Of a stretch of DNA of 64,000 nucleotides, positions 55,929-64,000 are shown in pieces. The stretch's first letter is position 1. Each line of letters starts with the position of its first letter. Source of the DNA: Vibrio comitans (lineage in GTDB: Bacteria > Pseudomonadota > Gammaproteobacteria > Enterobacterales > Vibrionaceae); contig AP024867.1 of the NCBI GenBank assembly GCA_024346835.1, forward strand, positions 806,001 through 870,000. Direction: 5' to 3'. The notes under the pieces are model-generated. The model did not search any database and had not been told where the DNA came from. It was given only the letters and a program-made list of their open reading frames with translations. The translations under genes and the position numbers were made by a program.

Positions 55929-56891
55929 ATGCAAAGCAATCAACAAATCAAGATGCTCATAGAGCAGTTAAATGAAGTGGTTATCGGTCAAGAGCATGTG
56001 GTTAAGGCTATGGTCATCGCATTGCTCACTGATGGACACGTGTTACTTGAAGGGTTACCTGGCACAGCTAAGACACGAGCGGTCAAATCTCTTTCCAGTG
56101 CCCTTGGCCTTGCATTCAGTCGAATTCAGTTTACCCCCGATATGCTGCCTTCTGATATTACTGGCTCCCAGAGTTTTGATAAACATAGTGGCGACCTAGT
56201 CTTTCAAGCTGGCCCTATCTTTAACTGCATGGTGCTTGCTGATGAGATAAATCGTGCTCCAGCAAAAGTACAAGCGGCATTGCTCGAGGCAATGGCTGAA
56301 GGCACGGTTTCTGCTGGTGGTGAATCTATGGTGCTGCCAGAACCCTTTATGGTTTTGGCGACTCAAAACCCAGTTGAGCAAGAGGGCACTTACCCTCTGC
56401 CCGAGGCCCAGATGGACAGATTCTTAATGAAGGTTGATGTCGACTATCCAGATGTCGATGCGGAAAAGGCCATCATTCGTTTAGTGCGAGAAGAAGCTTT
56501 AAACACAAGGTTGCAGATGAATACCGAGCGTTCACCTCTTACTTTGAATGCTTCAATGATATCTGAAGCGAAAGCTTCAGTGAGAAAAATACATGTCTCT
56601 GAGGCGGTAGAACAATACATAGCAGACCTAGTTGTCGCGACTCGTACCAAGGGTGTGTGTTCTGATTGGATAGAAGTCGGCGCAAGTCCTAGGGCATCAA
56701 TTGCACTGGACAAGTGTGCCAGAGCACATGCTTGGCTAGAAGGTCGAGATTATGTGACTCCTGACGATGTGCGATTAGTCGCGATGCCAGTGCTTGGTCA
56801 TCGAGTCATGTTGAGTTATGAGGCCATTTCAGGAGGTGTTACACAGCGTGATGCTGTGCAGCGCCTGTTGTGTGATGTTCATTTAACGTAA
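55929..56891 (+). CDS. MoxR-family AAA+ ATPase
   Basis: A 320-residue AAA+ chaperone-like ATPase. Walker A is GLPGTAKT at residues 42-49, Walker B with sensor is VLADEINRAPAKVQAALLEA near residue 106, and TYPLPEAQMDRFLMKV is the MoxR signature. A C-terminal lid domain follows (IEVGASPRASIALDKCARAH, YVTPDDV). MoxR proteins insert cofactors or fold complexes of von Willebrand A proteins, which is exactly what follows in the operon. Eight bases after the previous stop. Confidence 0.95.
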   Translation: MQSNQQIKMLIEQLNEVVIGQEHVVKAMVIALLTDGHVLLEGLPGTAKTRAVKSLSSALGLAFSRIQFTPDMLPSDITGSQSFDKHSGDLVFQAGPIFNCMVLADEINRAPAKVQAALLEAMAEGTVSAGGESMVLPEPFMVLATQNPVEQEGTYPLPEAQMDRFLMKVDVDYPDVDAEKAIIRLVREEALNTRLQMNTERSPLTLNASMISEAKASVRKIHVSEAVEQYIADLVVATRTKGVCSDWIEVGASPRASIALDKCARAHAWLEGRDYVTPDDVRLVAMPVLGHRVMLSYEAISGGVTQRDAVQRLLCDVHLT

Positions 56892-56905
56892 AGGCTTGAT
56901 TGATC

Positions 56906-57853
56906 ATGGAAAGTACCTCAAATCAACAAATGTTAGATGCGCGCATTGTGACATCCTATCAACGCTTAATTGGGCTTCGCGAGCAAGGGAAACGCTTGAA
57001 CATTCCGACTATGCGCAAACCGCTTAGTCGACTGAGTGGCAAGAATGTGTCTGCTTTTCGTGGCCGAGGAATGACCTTCGAAGAATTTCGTGAATATCAA
57101 CTTGGGGATGATGTACGTGCTATCGATTGGAACGTCTCACAAAGAACGGGTGAGCCTCACGTTCGACTTTACTCTGAAGAAAAAGAGAAGCCCGTAATCA
57201 TCTGTATCGACCAGCGTCAGTCTATGTTTTTTGCGACCTTAGATACCATGAAGTCTGTAGTGGCAGCAGAAGTGGCTGCAACTTTAATGTGGAGCGCCGT
57301 AAAGCATGGTGAGCGTGTTGGAGCTTTGCTGTTAGACAGCGATAGTGAGCGCTGGTTTACACCAAAACGAAGCCCTTGGTATGTCAGTTCAATCTTAAGA
57401 GAGCTTGAGCAGATGAACAATAATCTAGCCCATACATCAACATCGTCAAGTACCAAACAAACAGACATATTCTTATCGTTATCAAGGCTTGATCAGCAAA
57501 ACATCAAGGGCGCGACCATAGTGCTGATTAGTGATTTCTCTGGTGATGTTGATCTTTGGCAAAGCAGCCTTAAGCGGTTGGGGCGTAGAAATGACATCGT
57601 CGGGGTTTCTATACATGATCCAATGGAGCGCTCCTTCACGGTAGAAGAAAAATGGGTATTCGGAAACAAACAGGGACAAGTGTCAGTCGATAAGCAGCAT
57701 GGCCATGCTATATCCCTTTTTCACGACAAGAAAAAAGCAGAGAGGCAGGTGCTCGCAAAAGCATTGCGTCAATCTAATTTGCCACTGGTTCAGCTAACAA
57801 CATCAGGTAATCACCTTGATGAATTGTTTGTGCAGTTTGCAACGGGAAGATAG
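56906..57853 (+). CDS. DUF58 (von Willebrand-like) protein
   Basis: A 315-residue protein of the DUF58 family, which always travels with MoxR. The marker DDVRAIDWNVSQRTGEPHVR lies near residue 70, followed by a vWA-like domain (VIICIDQRQSM with a Gln/Arg in place of the MIDAS Ser). ATG 56906 is preferred to TTG 56900, though the spacing to AAGG is a little long. It is cytoplasmic. It is 14 bases after moxR and two bases before the next gene. Confidence 0.9.
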   Translation: MESTSNQQMLDARIVTSYQRLIGLREQGKRLNIPTMRKPLSRLSGKNVSAFRGRGMTFEEFREYQLGDDVRAIDWNVSQRTGEPHVRLYSEEKEKPVIICIDQRQSMFFATLDTMKSVVAAEVAATLMWSAVKHGERVGALLLDSDSERWFTPKRSPWYVSSILRELEQMNNNLAHTSTSSSTKQTDIFLSLSRLDQQNIKGATIVLISDFSGDVDLWQSSLKRLGRRNDIVGVSIHDPMERSFTVEEKWVFGNKQGQVSVDKQHGHAISLFHDKKKAERQVLAKALRQSNLPLVQLTTSGNHLDELFVQFATGR

Positions 57854-57855
57854 GC

Positions 57856-58332
57856 ATGTCTAAAAATAATCTACTACTCGCAGATCTAGTGGATCCAGTT
57901 TCACCAAGCGCAATTTCTTGGTTCCCACAAACGACAGCTTGGAAATTGTTGTTTATGGTTGTGTGTTTATTCACCGTTTATGTTCTTTGCAAAAGCTGGC
58001 TGAATTATCGACGTAACAAATACAGGCGTGACGCATTGAAGGCGATAGCTCATGTTGAACAATCCGACCTTTTTCAGGCCTCTAAAACGTTGAACAGTAT
58101 TTTGCGCCAGGTAGTTTTTGCCCAATATGCTGGATTAAGCTCGGCAAATGTTATGGGGACTCAATGGTTAGAGTTTCTAGATAGCAAAAGCCCTAAAACA
58201 CAGTTTTCTTCAGATCTGGGGATTAAATGGGTAAGTAGTTTGTATGAACCTAAAGGGCGCTATCAGTGGTCGGTTCAAGAGTTCAAGGCATTGTATCAAC
58301 AGGTTCACACTTGGTTGGAAACACACCAATGA
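57856..58332 (+). CDS. DUF4381 membrane protein
   Basis: A 158-residue protein with one membrane helix (about residues 30-48, LLFMVVCLFTVYVLCKSWL) and a cytoplasmic tail with RRNKYRRDALKAIA and TLNSILRQVVFAQYAG, the layout of DUF4381 in Bat-type operons. Its stop overlaps the next start (ATGA at 58329-58332), so translation is coupled. Its function is unknown. Confidence 0.82.
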   Translation: MSKNNLLLADLVDPVSPSAISWFPQTTAWKLLFMVVCLFTVYVLCKSWLNYRRNKYRRDALKAIAHVEQSDLFQASKTLNSILRQVVFAQYAGLSSANVMGTQWLEFLDSKSPKTQFSSDLGIKWVSSLYEPKGRYQWSVQEFKALYQQVHTWLETHQ

Positions 58333-59342
58333 ATACTGGGCTTAGCTTTGATTTTATTTGGGCGTTATTGCTGCTCCCACTTCCGCTGCTGGTGGTAAAA
58401 CTTGCTCCTGCTCACAATACCTATCTGCCTGCATTGAGTGCACCGTTTTATGCTGATCTCGCCAGCCATCTGGGCTTAAAAGTCGGTTCTGGAGCCACCA
58501 GAATTGACCCCACTCCGTGGCAAAAAATGTCAATTTCTATTAGTTGGGTGTTACTGGTTGTGGCTGCGGCTCATCCAGTGATTCTTAGTGAGCCTCAAAC
58601 AAGAGAGCTTGAGGGGCGGAATTTATTGGTTGTGACCGATATATCAGGCTCTATGTCGACGATGGACTTTGCAGATACGAATGGCAAAAAAATCAGTCGT
58701 TGGCAGGCCGCTGTGGGTGTATTAGAAGAATTCTCCGCAAACCGCAAAGGTGACAGACTAGGGCTGATTGTCTTTGGAGAGAATGCATACTTACAAGCGC
58801 CGTTTACTTCCGATCATGAAGCGTGGTTATCGTTATTACGAGAGTTAGAAATTGGGCAAGCAGGACAGGGTACTCACTTAGGGGATGCCATTGGCTTGGG
58901 CATTAAGGTGTTTGACGCTCAACCGAGCGATGATCAACAGCGAGTGATGATTGTGTTAACGGACGGAAATGACACTGATAGCTTAGTGCCTCCATTGGAG
59001 GCGGCGAGAGTGGCAGAGTATAAAAAGGTACGCGTTTATATTGCGGTCATGGGTGACCCCAAAACGGAAGGCGATAATGCAATAGATATGGAGCGTATTC
59101 GTAATATTGCTGATATCACGGGAGGGCAAGCTTACCTTGCGGCATCTCGTGATGAGCTGAGTCAGGTTTATACCCAGATCGCAAAACTCGAACCCCTGTT
59201 ATTTGACAGTTTTAGTTATCAGTCGAAGACCTCACTGCATTACCTACTGGTGTTGATAGTGTTGATACAACATATAGCGATGATGGGTATCTATCGCCTA
59301 AAAACTTGGTCAACTAAAGATAAGTCAGAGGTAAATCCATGA
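58329..59342 (+). CDS. BatA-like von Willebrand factor A membrane protein
   Basis: A 337-residue protein. An N-terminal hydrophobic pair (LSFDFIWALLLLPLPLLVVK and ISISWVLLVVAAAHPVI) is followed by a vWA domain with the MIDAS motif DISGSMS, near residue 105, and a Thr-Asp pair in VLTDGNDTD; a final membrane helix is near residue 320. The start at ATG 58329 overlaps the previous stop, and a GTG or ATG further upstream would run into the previous gene. It overlaps the next gene by four bases. BatA proteins are linked to aerotolerance and envelope integrity. Confidence 0.92.
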   Translation: MNTGLSFDFIWALLLLPLPLLVVKLAPAHNTYLPALSAPFYADLASHLGLKVGSGATRIDPTPWQKMSISISWVLLVVAAAHPVILSEPQTRELEGRNLLVVTDISGSMSTMDFADTNGKKISRWQAAVGVLEEFSANRKGDRLGLIVFGENAYLQAPFTSDHEAWLSLLRELEIGQAGQGTHLGDAIGLGIKVFDAQPSDDQQRVMIVLTDGNDTDSLVPPLEAARVAEYKKVRVYIAVMGDPKTEGDNAIDMERIRNIADITGGQAYLAASRDELSQVYTQIAKLEPLLFDSFSYQSKTSLHYLLVLIVLIQHIAMMGIYRLKTWSTKDKSEVNP

Positions 59343-60955
59343 GTGTATTTGATGGTTTATCTCAGTTTCACTTTCTACGCCCTTGGGCTCTGTGTTTGAT
59401 AGTGCCATTTGCAGTGTTGGTTATCTCTAAATTATATAGTGATAATCAACAAAGCCGTTGGATAAAGCGTTTACCTCCACATTTAGCCAATGCGCTGCTA
59501 CTCAAGAAAAAACGCTGGACGAGTCAACTACCCTTGAAATTACTAGCAGTGATAGGTTTATTAGCGGTGATCATTGTGAGTGGCCCAACTTGGTATCGTC
59601 AGGCTTCTCCGTTTGCAGAAGATGCGTCTCCATTAATCGTAGTACTCGATGTCTCTGAGACCATGTTGGAAAAAGATGTTCCGCCTAGTCGATTGTTTAT
59701 GGCAAAACAGAAGATTCGTCAGTTATTGAAAGAGCACAGAACAACAGGTTCAAGCGCATTGGTCATCTATTCAGGCAGTGCACATATAGCCTCACCGTTA
59801 ACTCAAGACCGCTCAGTGTTTGCCCCTATTCTTGATTCGACTTCGCTAGAGGTGATGCCAAGAAAAGGGAAGTTTGCCCAATATACGATTCCTGTATTCA
59901 ATCAACTATTAAAAGATCAACCGCAAAGTGGCACAGTGCTGTTGGTTACTGATGACTTGAACTTACCTGCAGTAGAGTCCTACCGGCGCTATTTTCAATC
60001 TTCGTCACACCAATTGCTTGTGTACGGCGTCGGCAGAACAGGTGAATATGGACCGTTTTCCCTCAATGAAAAAGTGCTAAAAGACGTGGCATCTTCAGCT
60101 AATGGTCGATATGTGTCGATGGAGGTGGATAATTCAGATCTTCAGAAAATTAATCGATACATTGAAACACACCAGTCTCTAACCTCTGATTCAGCCCAGC
60201 CTTGGGTTGATGTTGGGTATTATTTAATTTGGCCTGTGTTGCTGGCTTATTTGATGTGGTTTAGAAGAGGTTGGTTGGTACAGTGGTTATGGGGAGGGCT
60301 CATTATCCTTCCTATTATTTTGCCTAACACCGCAGAGGCAAACTCGTGGAACATGATGGATGTTTTTCTGACAAAAGATCAGCAAGGTCGTTGGTTATTT
60401 GAGCATGATGAGCCGCTACAAGCAGGGAATACTTTTAGTGATAGCCATTGGAAGGCGTATAGCTTTTATATCGGGGGAGAGTACAAAAAATCCCAGCAAT
60501 ATTACCTACTCGATGATACTTTGCCTGGTCATCTTGGGCTTGCCGCTTCATTGGCACATCAAAGAGAGTATGTCGCCGCTCGCAGGCAGTATGAAGAGAT
60601 ACTAAAGCGATATCCTGACAATTTGGATGCCAAGAATAACCTTGATTTAATGAAGCGAATTATCGTCCAGATTGATCAGTTTACTGAGAGTCAGACGGGT
60701 AACACCGAACGCCAAAACAGCCGAGAACTGGAGCAGCAACCGAAAACCAGTGATGGCGTAGAACAGCAAGTAGATCAAGAACAATTGGTAGAGAAAAAGC
60801 TGATGGCAGATGAACTGTTGTCAGATCCTCAAGTGCATGAGCGGTGGATGAGAAGAGTCCAAGGCGATCTTGCTAATTTTATGGCATCAAAATTTGCCAC
60901 TCAATTAGAGAGGGGAGTAGCGACGCAGGAGTTCTGGAATGAAGATGCGAACTAG
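59339..60955 (+). CDS. BatB/BatC-type fusion: vWA domain plus TPR
   Basis: A 538-residue protein. Two N-terminal membrane helices are followed by a vWA domain with LDVSETM, in which the MIDAS Ser at the fifth place is Thr, near residue 107, then two helices (about residues 295-330, YYLIWPVLLAYLMWF and LIILPIILPNTAEA), and finally a periplasmic part with TPR-like repeats (AASLAHQREYVAARRQYEEI, YPDNLDAKNNLDLMKRI) and a Gln-rich acidic tail. The layout joins BatB and BatC of other bacteria. Four bases overlap with BatA and seventeen with the next gene. Confidence 0.9.
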   Translation: MSVFDGLSQFHFLRPWALCLIVPFAVLVISKLYSDNQQSRWIKRLPPHLANALLLKKKRWTSQLPLKLLAVIGLLAVIIVSGPTWYRQASPFAEDASPLIVVLDVSETMLEKDVPPSRLFMAKQKIRQLLKEHRTTGSSALVIYSGSAHIASPLTQDRSVFAPILDSTSLEVMPRKGKFAQYTIPVFNQLLKDQPQSGTVLLVTDDLNLPAVESYRRYFQSSSHQLLVYGVGRTGEYGPFSLNEKVLKDVASSANGRYVSMEVDNSDLQKINRYIETHQSLTSDSAQPWVDVGYYLIWPVLLAYLMWFRRGWLVQWLWGGLIILPIILPNTAEANSWNMMDVFLTKDQQGRWLFEHDEPLQAGNTFSDSHWKAYSFYIGGEYKKSQQYYLLDDTLPGHLGLAASLAHQREYVAARRQYEEILKRYPDNLDAKNNLDLMKRIIVQIDQFTESQTGNTERQNSRELEQQPKTSDGVEQQVDQEQLVEKKLMADELLSDPQVHERWMRRVQGDLANFMASKFATQLERGVATQEFWNEDAN

Positions 60956-62168
60956 ATGCTTGATATTGTCTATTCTGTTTAGTCTTGTTACCGGATTTAG
61001 TCATACTGCTGTGGCAGATGGTCAGCGCCCCAATGTCATAGTAAAAACATGGATTGCTGAAGACCAACCTGTATCCGTTAGGCAAAAAGTCACCGTGATG
61101 GTGCAAATTATGACGGATACATGGTTTATCAAAGGTACGCAGATACATGATATCGAAGTGCCTAATGCTCTCGTATTGGGTAAAAGTGCATTTGCAGAGA
61201 ACTCTACAGTAAGAAACCAAGGACAGATGTACACTAGTCAAACTTGGGAAATAGTCCTCTATCCTTTAACTGCGGGGGATTATGTCATACCAAACATGAC
61301 TATCGAGTATCAGGTGAAAGGCGCGATAGCGAATACCTTTGTAACCAAGGAGCTTACCTTTACGGCGCATCAACCTTCGGCACAAATGCACGATAGTCTC
61401 CCATGGCTAGTTAGCCCACAGACTGAGGTTTTCCAAACGTGGGAGGTCACAAGTACTCGGCAAGAGGTTGAGAAGGGCGTGAGTGACGAATTTCTTGCAA
61501 TAGGGGATGTGATTCAGCGAACGGTGAACATTGAAGCGCTAGATACAACAGTCATGCTTTTACCAGAACTCAATGTACAGAGCTCCGCCTCCTACAACGC
61601 CTACTCACATGTTCTACAGTCAAATGACAAGATTCATCGGGGAGTACATACCGCCTATCGCACTCAAAAGCTCACTTACCAAGTAACTGAGGCAGGCCAA
61701 GTAGTTATCCCTCATATTGAATTATTAATATGGGATCCTGTGACTCAAAATATGACGAGTAAAGCCCTGCATGGTCGTACCTTTCCAGTCCGTCATACCT
61801 TAAAATCTTGGTTGATGAGTCATTGGCTAACTCTGCTGATGGTCAGCACAATTACTAGCCTTATCAGTATCATACTTGTGCTAGGCTATAATCGATTTCA
61901 AGTGTTAAAGGCTCATGGCGCGCTACCTTTAAGTTGGTACTATTTTTCTGCCTTACAACAGAAGGATCACGCCAGATGTGAAAGTCTGCTTTATCGCTAT
62001 TATTTGGATAGAAAGGGACTGCTTTCCTTGCAAGTTAGTCGTTCTAAGACTGATAAACAATGCCGTATCGCTCAGTTGCAACAAACTCGATATGGAAAAG
62101 AGGCAAATGAGGAATGGCTCTCGATGCGTTTCTTTTTAGTTCTATGGTTAACGAAAAATAGTCGATGA
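60939..62168 (+). CDS. BatD-like periplasmic/membrane protein
   Basis: A 409-residue protein with a signal peptide of 25 residues (LILSILFSLVTGFSHTAVA), tandem immunoglobulin-like repeats (WIAEDQPVSVRQKVTVMVQI, EIVLYPLTAGDYVIPNMTIE, YQVTEAGQVVIPHIELLIWD) and one membrane helix near residue 295 (LTLLMVSTITSLISIILVLG) with a short cytoplasmic tail. This is the BatD (oxygen-tolerance) layout. It starts within the previous gene in another frame. Last gene of the operon. Confidence 0.88.
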   Translation: MKMRTRCLILSILFSLVTGFSHTAVADGQRPNVIVKTWIAEDQPVSVRQKVTVMVQIMTDTWFIKGTQIHDIEVPNALVLGKSAFAENSTVRNQGQMYTSQTWEIVLYPLTAGDYVIPNMTIEYQVKGAIANTFVTKELTFTAHQPSAQMHDSLPWLVSPQTEVFQTWEVTSTRQEVEKGVSDEFLAIGDVIQRTVNIEALDTTVMLLPELNVQSSASYNAYSHVLQSNDKIHRGVHTAYRTQKLTYQVTEAGQVVIPHIELLIWDPVTQNMTSKALHGRTFPVRHTLKSWLMSHWLTLLMVSTITSLISIILVLGYNRFQVLKAHGALPLSWYYFSALQQKDHARCESLLYRYYLDRKGLLSLQVSRSKTDKQCRIAQLQQTRYGKEANEEWLSMRFFLVLWLTKNSR

Positions 62169-62246
62169 GACTTCACCGGAATCCCGCAGTAAAGCGTTGA
62201 CTACCCCTGCAATTTGATTGGATTTGGTATTAAAGGAGAGAATTAC

Positions 62247-62960
62247 TTGTCTCATAAGATGACTGTTGAAGATATAGCGTGGCCTTGTGAATTGCCTGAA
62301 GAGTTGAAAGCAAAGCTGCTTGCTATGGCCGTGCAGTGTCAAGGTGTCAAAGCACTGCCTTTCACTGTGTCCTATAGCACTTTGCCCGGTGTTTACTATG
62401 TGCTCAAGGGGTCTTGTGGGTTATGTTTTTCCACCAACGATAGCAAGAGTGTACTCGGCGCTGTTGTCGGTACTAAAGATTGGTTTGGTGCGTTAAATGT
62501 CGGCACAGGGCGCAAGATTTTTGGGGTAGCTGAGGAAATCGAGGAGATCCATTTCCTATTGTTCCCTGAAGCAAAGATTCTGCAACTGGCCAAGAGCGAA
62601 CCTCTTGTCTATAAATGGCTGTTTCATGCGGGTATTCACGCACAGTCGTTTATCATGCAAGCGATGTTGTCTGCCATTCATCAAAAAGAGCAAAAGGTAA
62701 TGTATGTTCTTTTAGAATTGCACAGTCGGCAGAACCAAATAGGTGGAGCAACTCAAAGCATTAATGCCTCACAAACACAGCTGAGTTCGATTACCGGTCT
62801 TTCACGTTCGAGGTTGAATGAGGTATTGAAAGGGTTAGAAAAGAAAGGGCTAATCAACATTCAGCGAGGTAAGATCTTTCTTCTTGATATAGAGGCGCTT
62901 TCAACTTTGTTATCACCAATGAACTTGATGATGAAAAACCCAACAAAAAATCTAGATTAG
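62247..62960 (+). CDS. Crp/Fnr-family transcriptional regulator
   Basis: A 237-residue regulator. An N-terminal cyclic-nucleotide-binding-like beta roll (residues about 20-125) is followed by a dimer helix and a C-terminal winged helix (INASQTQLSSITGLSRSRLN, VLKGLEKKGLINIQRGKIFL). The start is TTG 62247, with AAGGAGAG six bases ahead; the ATG at 62259 is weaker. The cNMP phosphate-cassette Arg is not evident and there is no N-terminal Cys cluster, so it is neither a typical CRP nor FNR. It is 78 bases after the BatD-like gene and may control that operon. Confidence 0.85.
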   Translation: MSHKMTVEDIAWPCELPEELKAKLLAMAVQCQGVKALPFTVSYSTLPGVYYVLKGSCGLCFSTNDSKSVLGAVVGTKDWFGALNVGTGRKIFGVAEEIEEIHFLLFPEAKILQLAKSEPLVYKWLFHAGIHAQSFIMQAMLSAIHQKEQKVMYVLLELHSRQNQIGGATQSINASQTQLSSITGLSRSRLNEVLKGLEKKGLINIQRGKIFLLDIEALSTLLSPMNLMMKNPTKNLD

Positions 62961-62979
62961 ACGTTCCTTGTCTGTATAT

Positions 62980-63777
62980 TTAAGCGGTTGCAAGGTCATT
63001 GCGCAAAGCAAATTGAATGAGCTCTGTATTGTTCGATAGGTCGAGTAACTCAATCATTCGATACTTATGAGACTCAATAGTCCTTGAGCTCAAGAACAGC
63101 TTCTCTCCACACTCTTTAGCGGTATAACCCTTTGCCAATAAGCTAAGTACATTGATTTGTTTGTCGCTTAGACGCAATAGCTTTTCGTTGTCTGTGACAC
63201 CACTGATCACACTGCACGAGTGTCCTACGCTATTGAGGTTTTTTGACACCTTCAGGTGCTGCCAAAAGCAAAGCCAGATATTGCCCAACATTTTTAAACG
63301 CTGCATCTGTACGGCATTCATTTTGTTGTCGGGCTGCTCACCGAACCGAGTGAAGCAGAGCCCCCCCCAACTAGCACCAAACAGCTCTAGTTTGATCATG
63401 CCATGTTCTTTACCACCACTTTTTGCCAGAGCTCTGAGGACATCAAATTTGTGACTCTCCAGTTCTTTGTGGTTAAACAGTTGATAAGGTGATTTTGACT
63501 TCAATAGCTTAAAATAATCTGCATAAATTGGGTCTTGAAACTGCGACACATTCAGTGGTGCGACATGGTCACGAGCAACAGAAAGTGTCTTTCCTGCACT
63601 AAAAAGGATGTTTGAGCCAGGAAATATCGTTAAACGATCAATTTCGAACCACTCTAGTGTACTAACGATGAGTTTATGCAGGGTTTCAGTAAACTTATCT
63701 ATCGGCGTATTAGTCAGGGTTTCACATTGTTTGAATAGGAACGATTCGAAATCTTCTAACTGTTCTGAATGCATCAT
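62980..63777 (-). CDS. LuxR-family transcriptional regulator
   Basis: A 265-residue regulator with a C-terminal LuxR helix-turn-helix, residues about 195-255 (RLSDKQINVLSLLAKGYTAK, ECGEKLFLSSRTIESHKYRM). The N-terminal 190 residues have no receiver domain aspartates and no clear autoinducer-binding signature; they look like a PAS- or GAF-like sensor of unknown ligand. It converges on the Crp/Fnr gene with 19 bases between the stops. No terminator is visible in that gap. Confidence 0.87.
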   Translation of the reverse strand: MMHSEQLEDFESFLFKQCETLTNTPIDKFTETLHKLIVSTLEWFEIDRLTIFPGSNILFSAGKTLSVARDHVAPLNVSQFQDPIYADYFKLLKSKSPYQLFNHKELESHKFDVLRALAKSGGKEHGMIKLELFGASWGGLCFTRFGEQPDNKMNAVQMQRLKMLGNIWLCFWQHLKVSKNLNSVGHSCSVISGVTDNEKLLRLSDKQINVLSLLAKGYTAKECGEKLFLSSRTIESHKYRMIELLDLSNNTELIQFALRNDLATA

Positions 63778-64000
63778 ATGTACTCTTTATGGTTCGGTAT
63801 TAGCTAAACTCGGCAAGGATGATAATGAGCAACAGTTTCTTTGTATGTTCTTTTTAGAACACAACATTTAGATATTTGTTTTTTATACTCATGACAACCC
63901 TGCCCGCTTGGTGTATTCAAGAAGACATAGCATTATTGATGTGTATTTATATAGGCGGTGAGTATTAAACAATATGTATTTAATAGAAACAGTAATTATA

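Overview
The window looks like a chromosome segment of a marine gammaproteobacterium of the genus Vibrio or a close relative. The reasons are a recognisable VemP arrest peptide ahead of a second secDF pair (known from Vibrio), a UxuR-type uronate regulon, an MGE-poor layout, moderate GC, and many genes of the Vibrio type (DUF3087, XylFGH, ToxR/CadC-like regulators). I see no CRISPR array, no complete insertion sequence and no rRNA. One tRNA gene, tRNA-Gly(TCC), is present.

Layout. 1-5142: the end of a glycan gene, a GH94 phosphorylase (probably cellobionic acid phosphorylase), a LysR regulator divergent from a periplasmic choloylglycine hydrolase/penicillin V acylase, and a small unknown gene preceded by a UxuR-like operator. 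5651-9675: two successive pairs of a Gfo/Idh/MocA oxidoreductase and a xylose-isomerase-like TIM-barrel enzyme, which resembles an oxidise-then-eliminate route for glycosides. 10642-22544: a GPH-family symporter, a GH2 glycosidase with its divergent AraC regulator, and the complete uronate route (uxaC, uxuB, uxuA, kdgK, eda) around a divergent promoter carrying UxuR and CRP sites. 22676-29729: a five-gene RND efflux operon bracketed by two TetR genes. 30175-33766: uxuR itself, then a small-protein/OprD-like porin unit with UxuR-like operators upstream. 34079-40880: DUF3087, a serine beta-lactamase-fold hydrolase, LysR plus a nucleotidyltransferase, a MATE exporter and an Omp85-type outer membrane protein. 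41131-44486: vemP-secD2-secF2. 44889-51355: a lipoprotein, a membrane-bound ToxR/CadC-like regulator, and the xylose ABC transporter xylFGH. 51799-63777: a HAD phosphatase, tRNA-Gly, an anaerobic sulfatase maturase leading a nine-gene MoxR/DUF58/von Willebrand A (Bat-like) run, then Crp/Fnr and LuxR-type regulators.

How the genes fit together. The first half is a sugar-acid scavenging island. Glycosides containing uronates would cross the outer membrane by the OprD-like porin, enter by the GPH symporter, be cleaved by GH2 or by the MocA/TIM-barrel system, and the freed glucuronate would go through UxaC, UxuB, UxuA, KdgK and Eda to pyruvate and glyceraldehyde-3-phosphate. Repeated copies of the palindrome TTGGTATACCAA, the site type known for UxuR/ExuR, link the 125-aa unknown gene, the symporter, uxuA/uxuB, the uxuR region and the porin unit into one probable regulon. 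The most striking regulatory system is vemP-secD2F2, where the final 22 residues of the leader protein carry the translation-arrest motif and the secD2 ribosome-binding site sits in a hairpin. The least explained systems are the doubled MocA/TIM-barrel cluster and the maturase-led Bat-like operon, which has no sulfatase in view. All functional calls rest on reading the sequence and on recalled family features; no database search was run.
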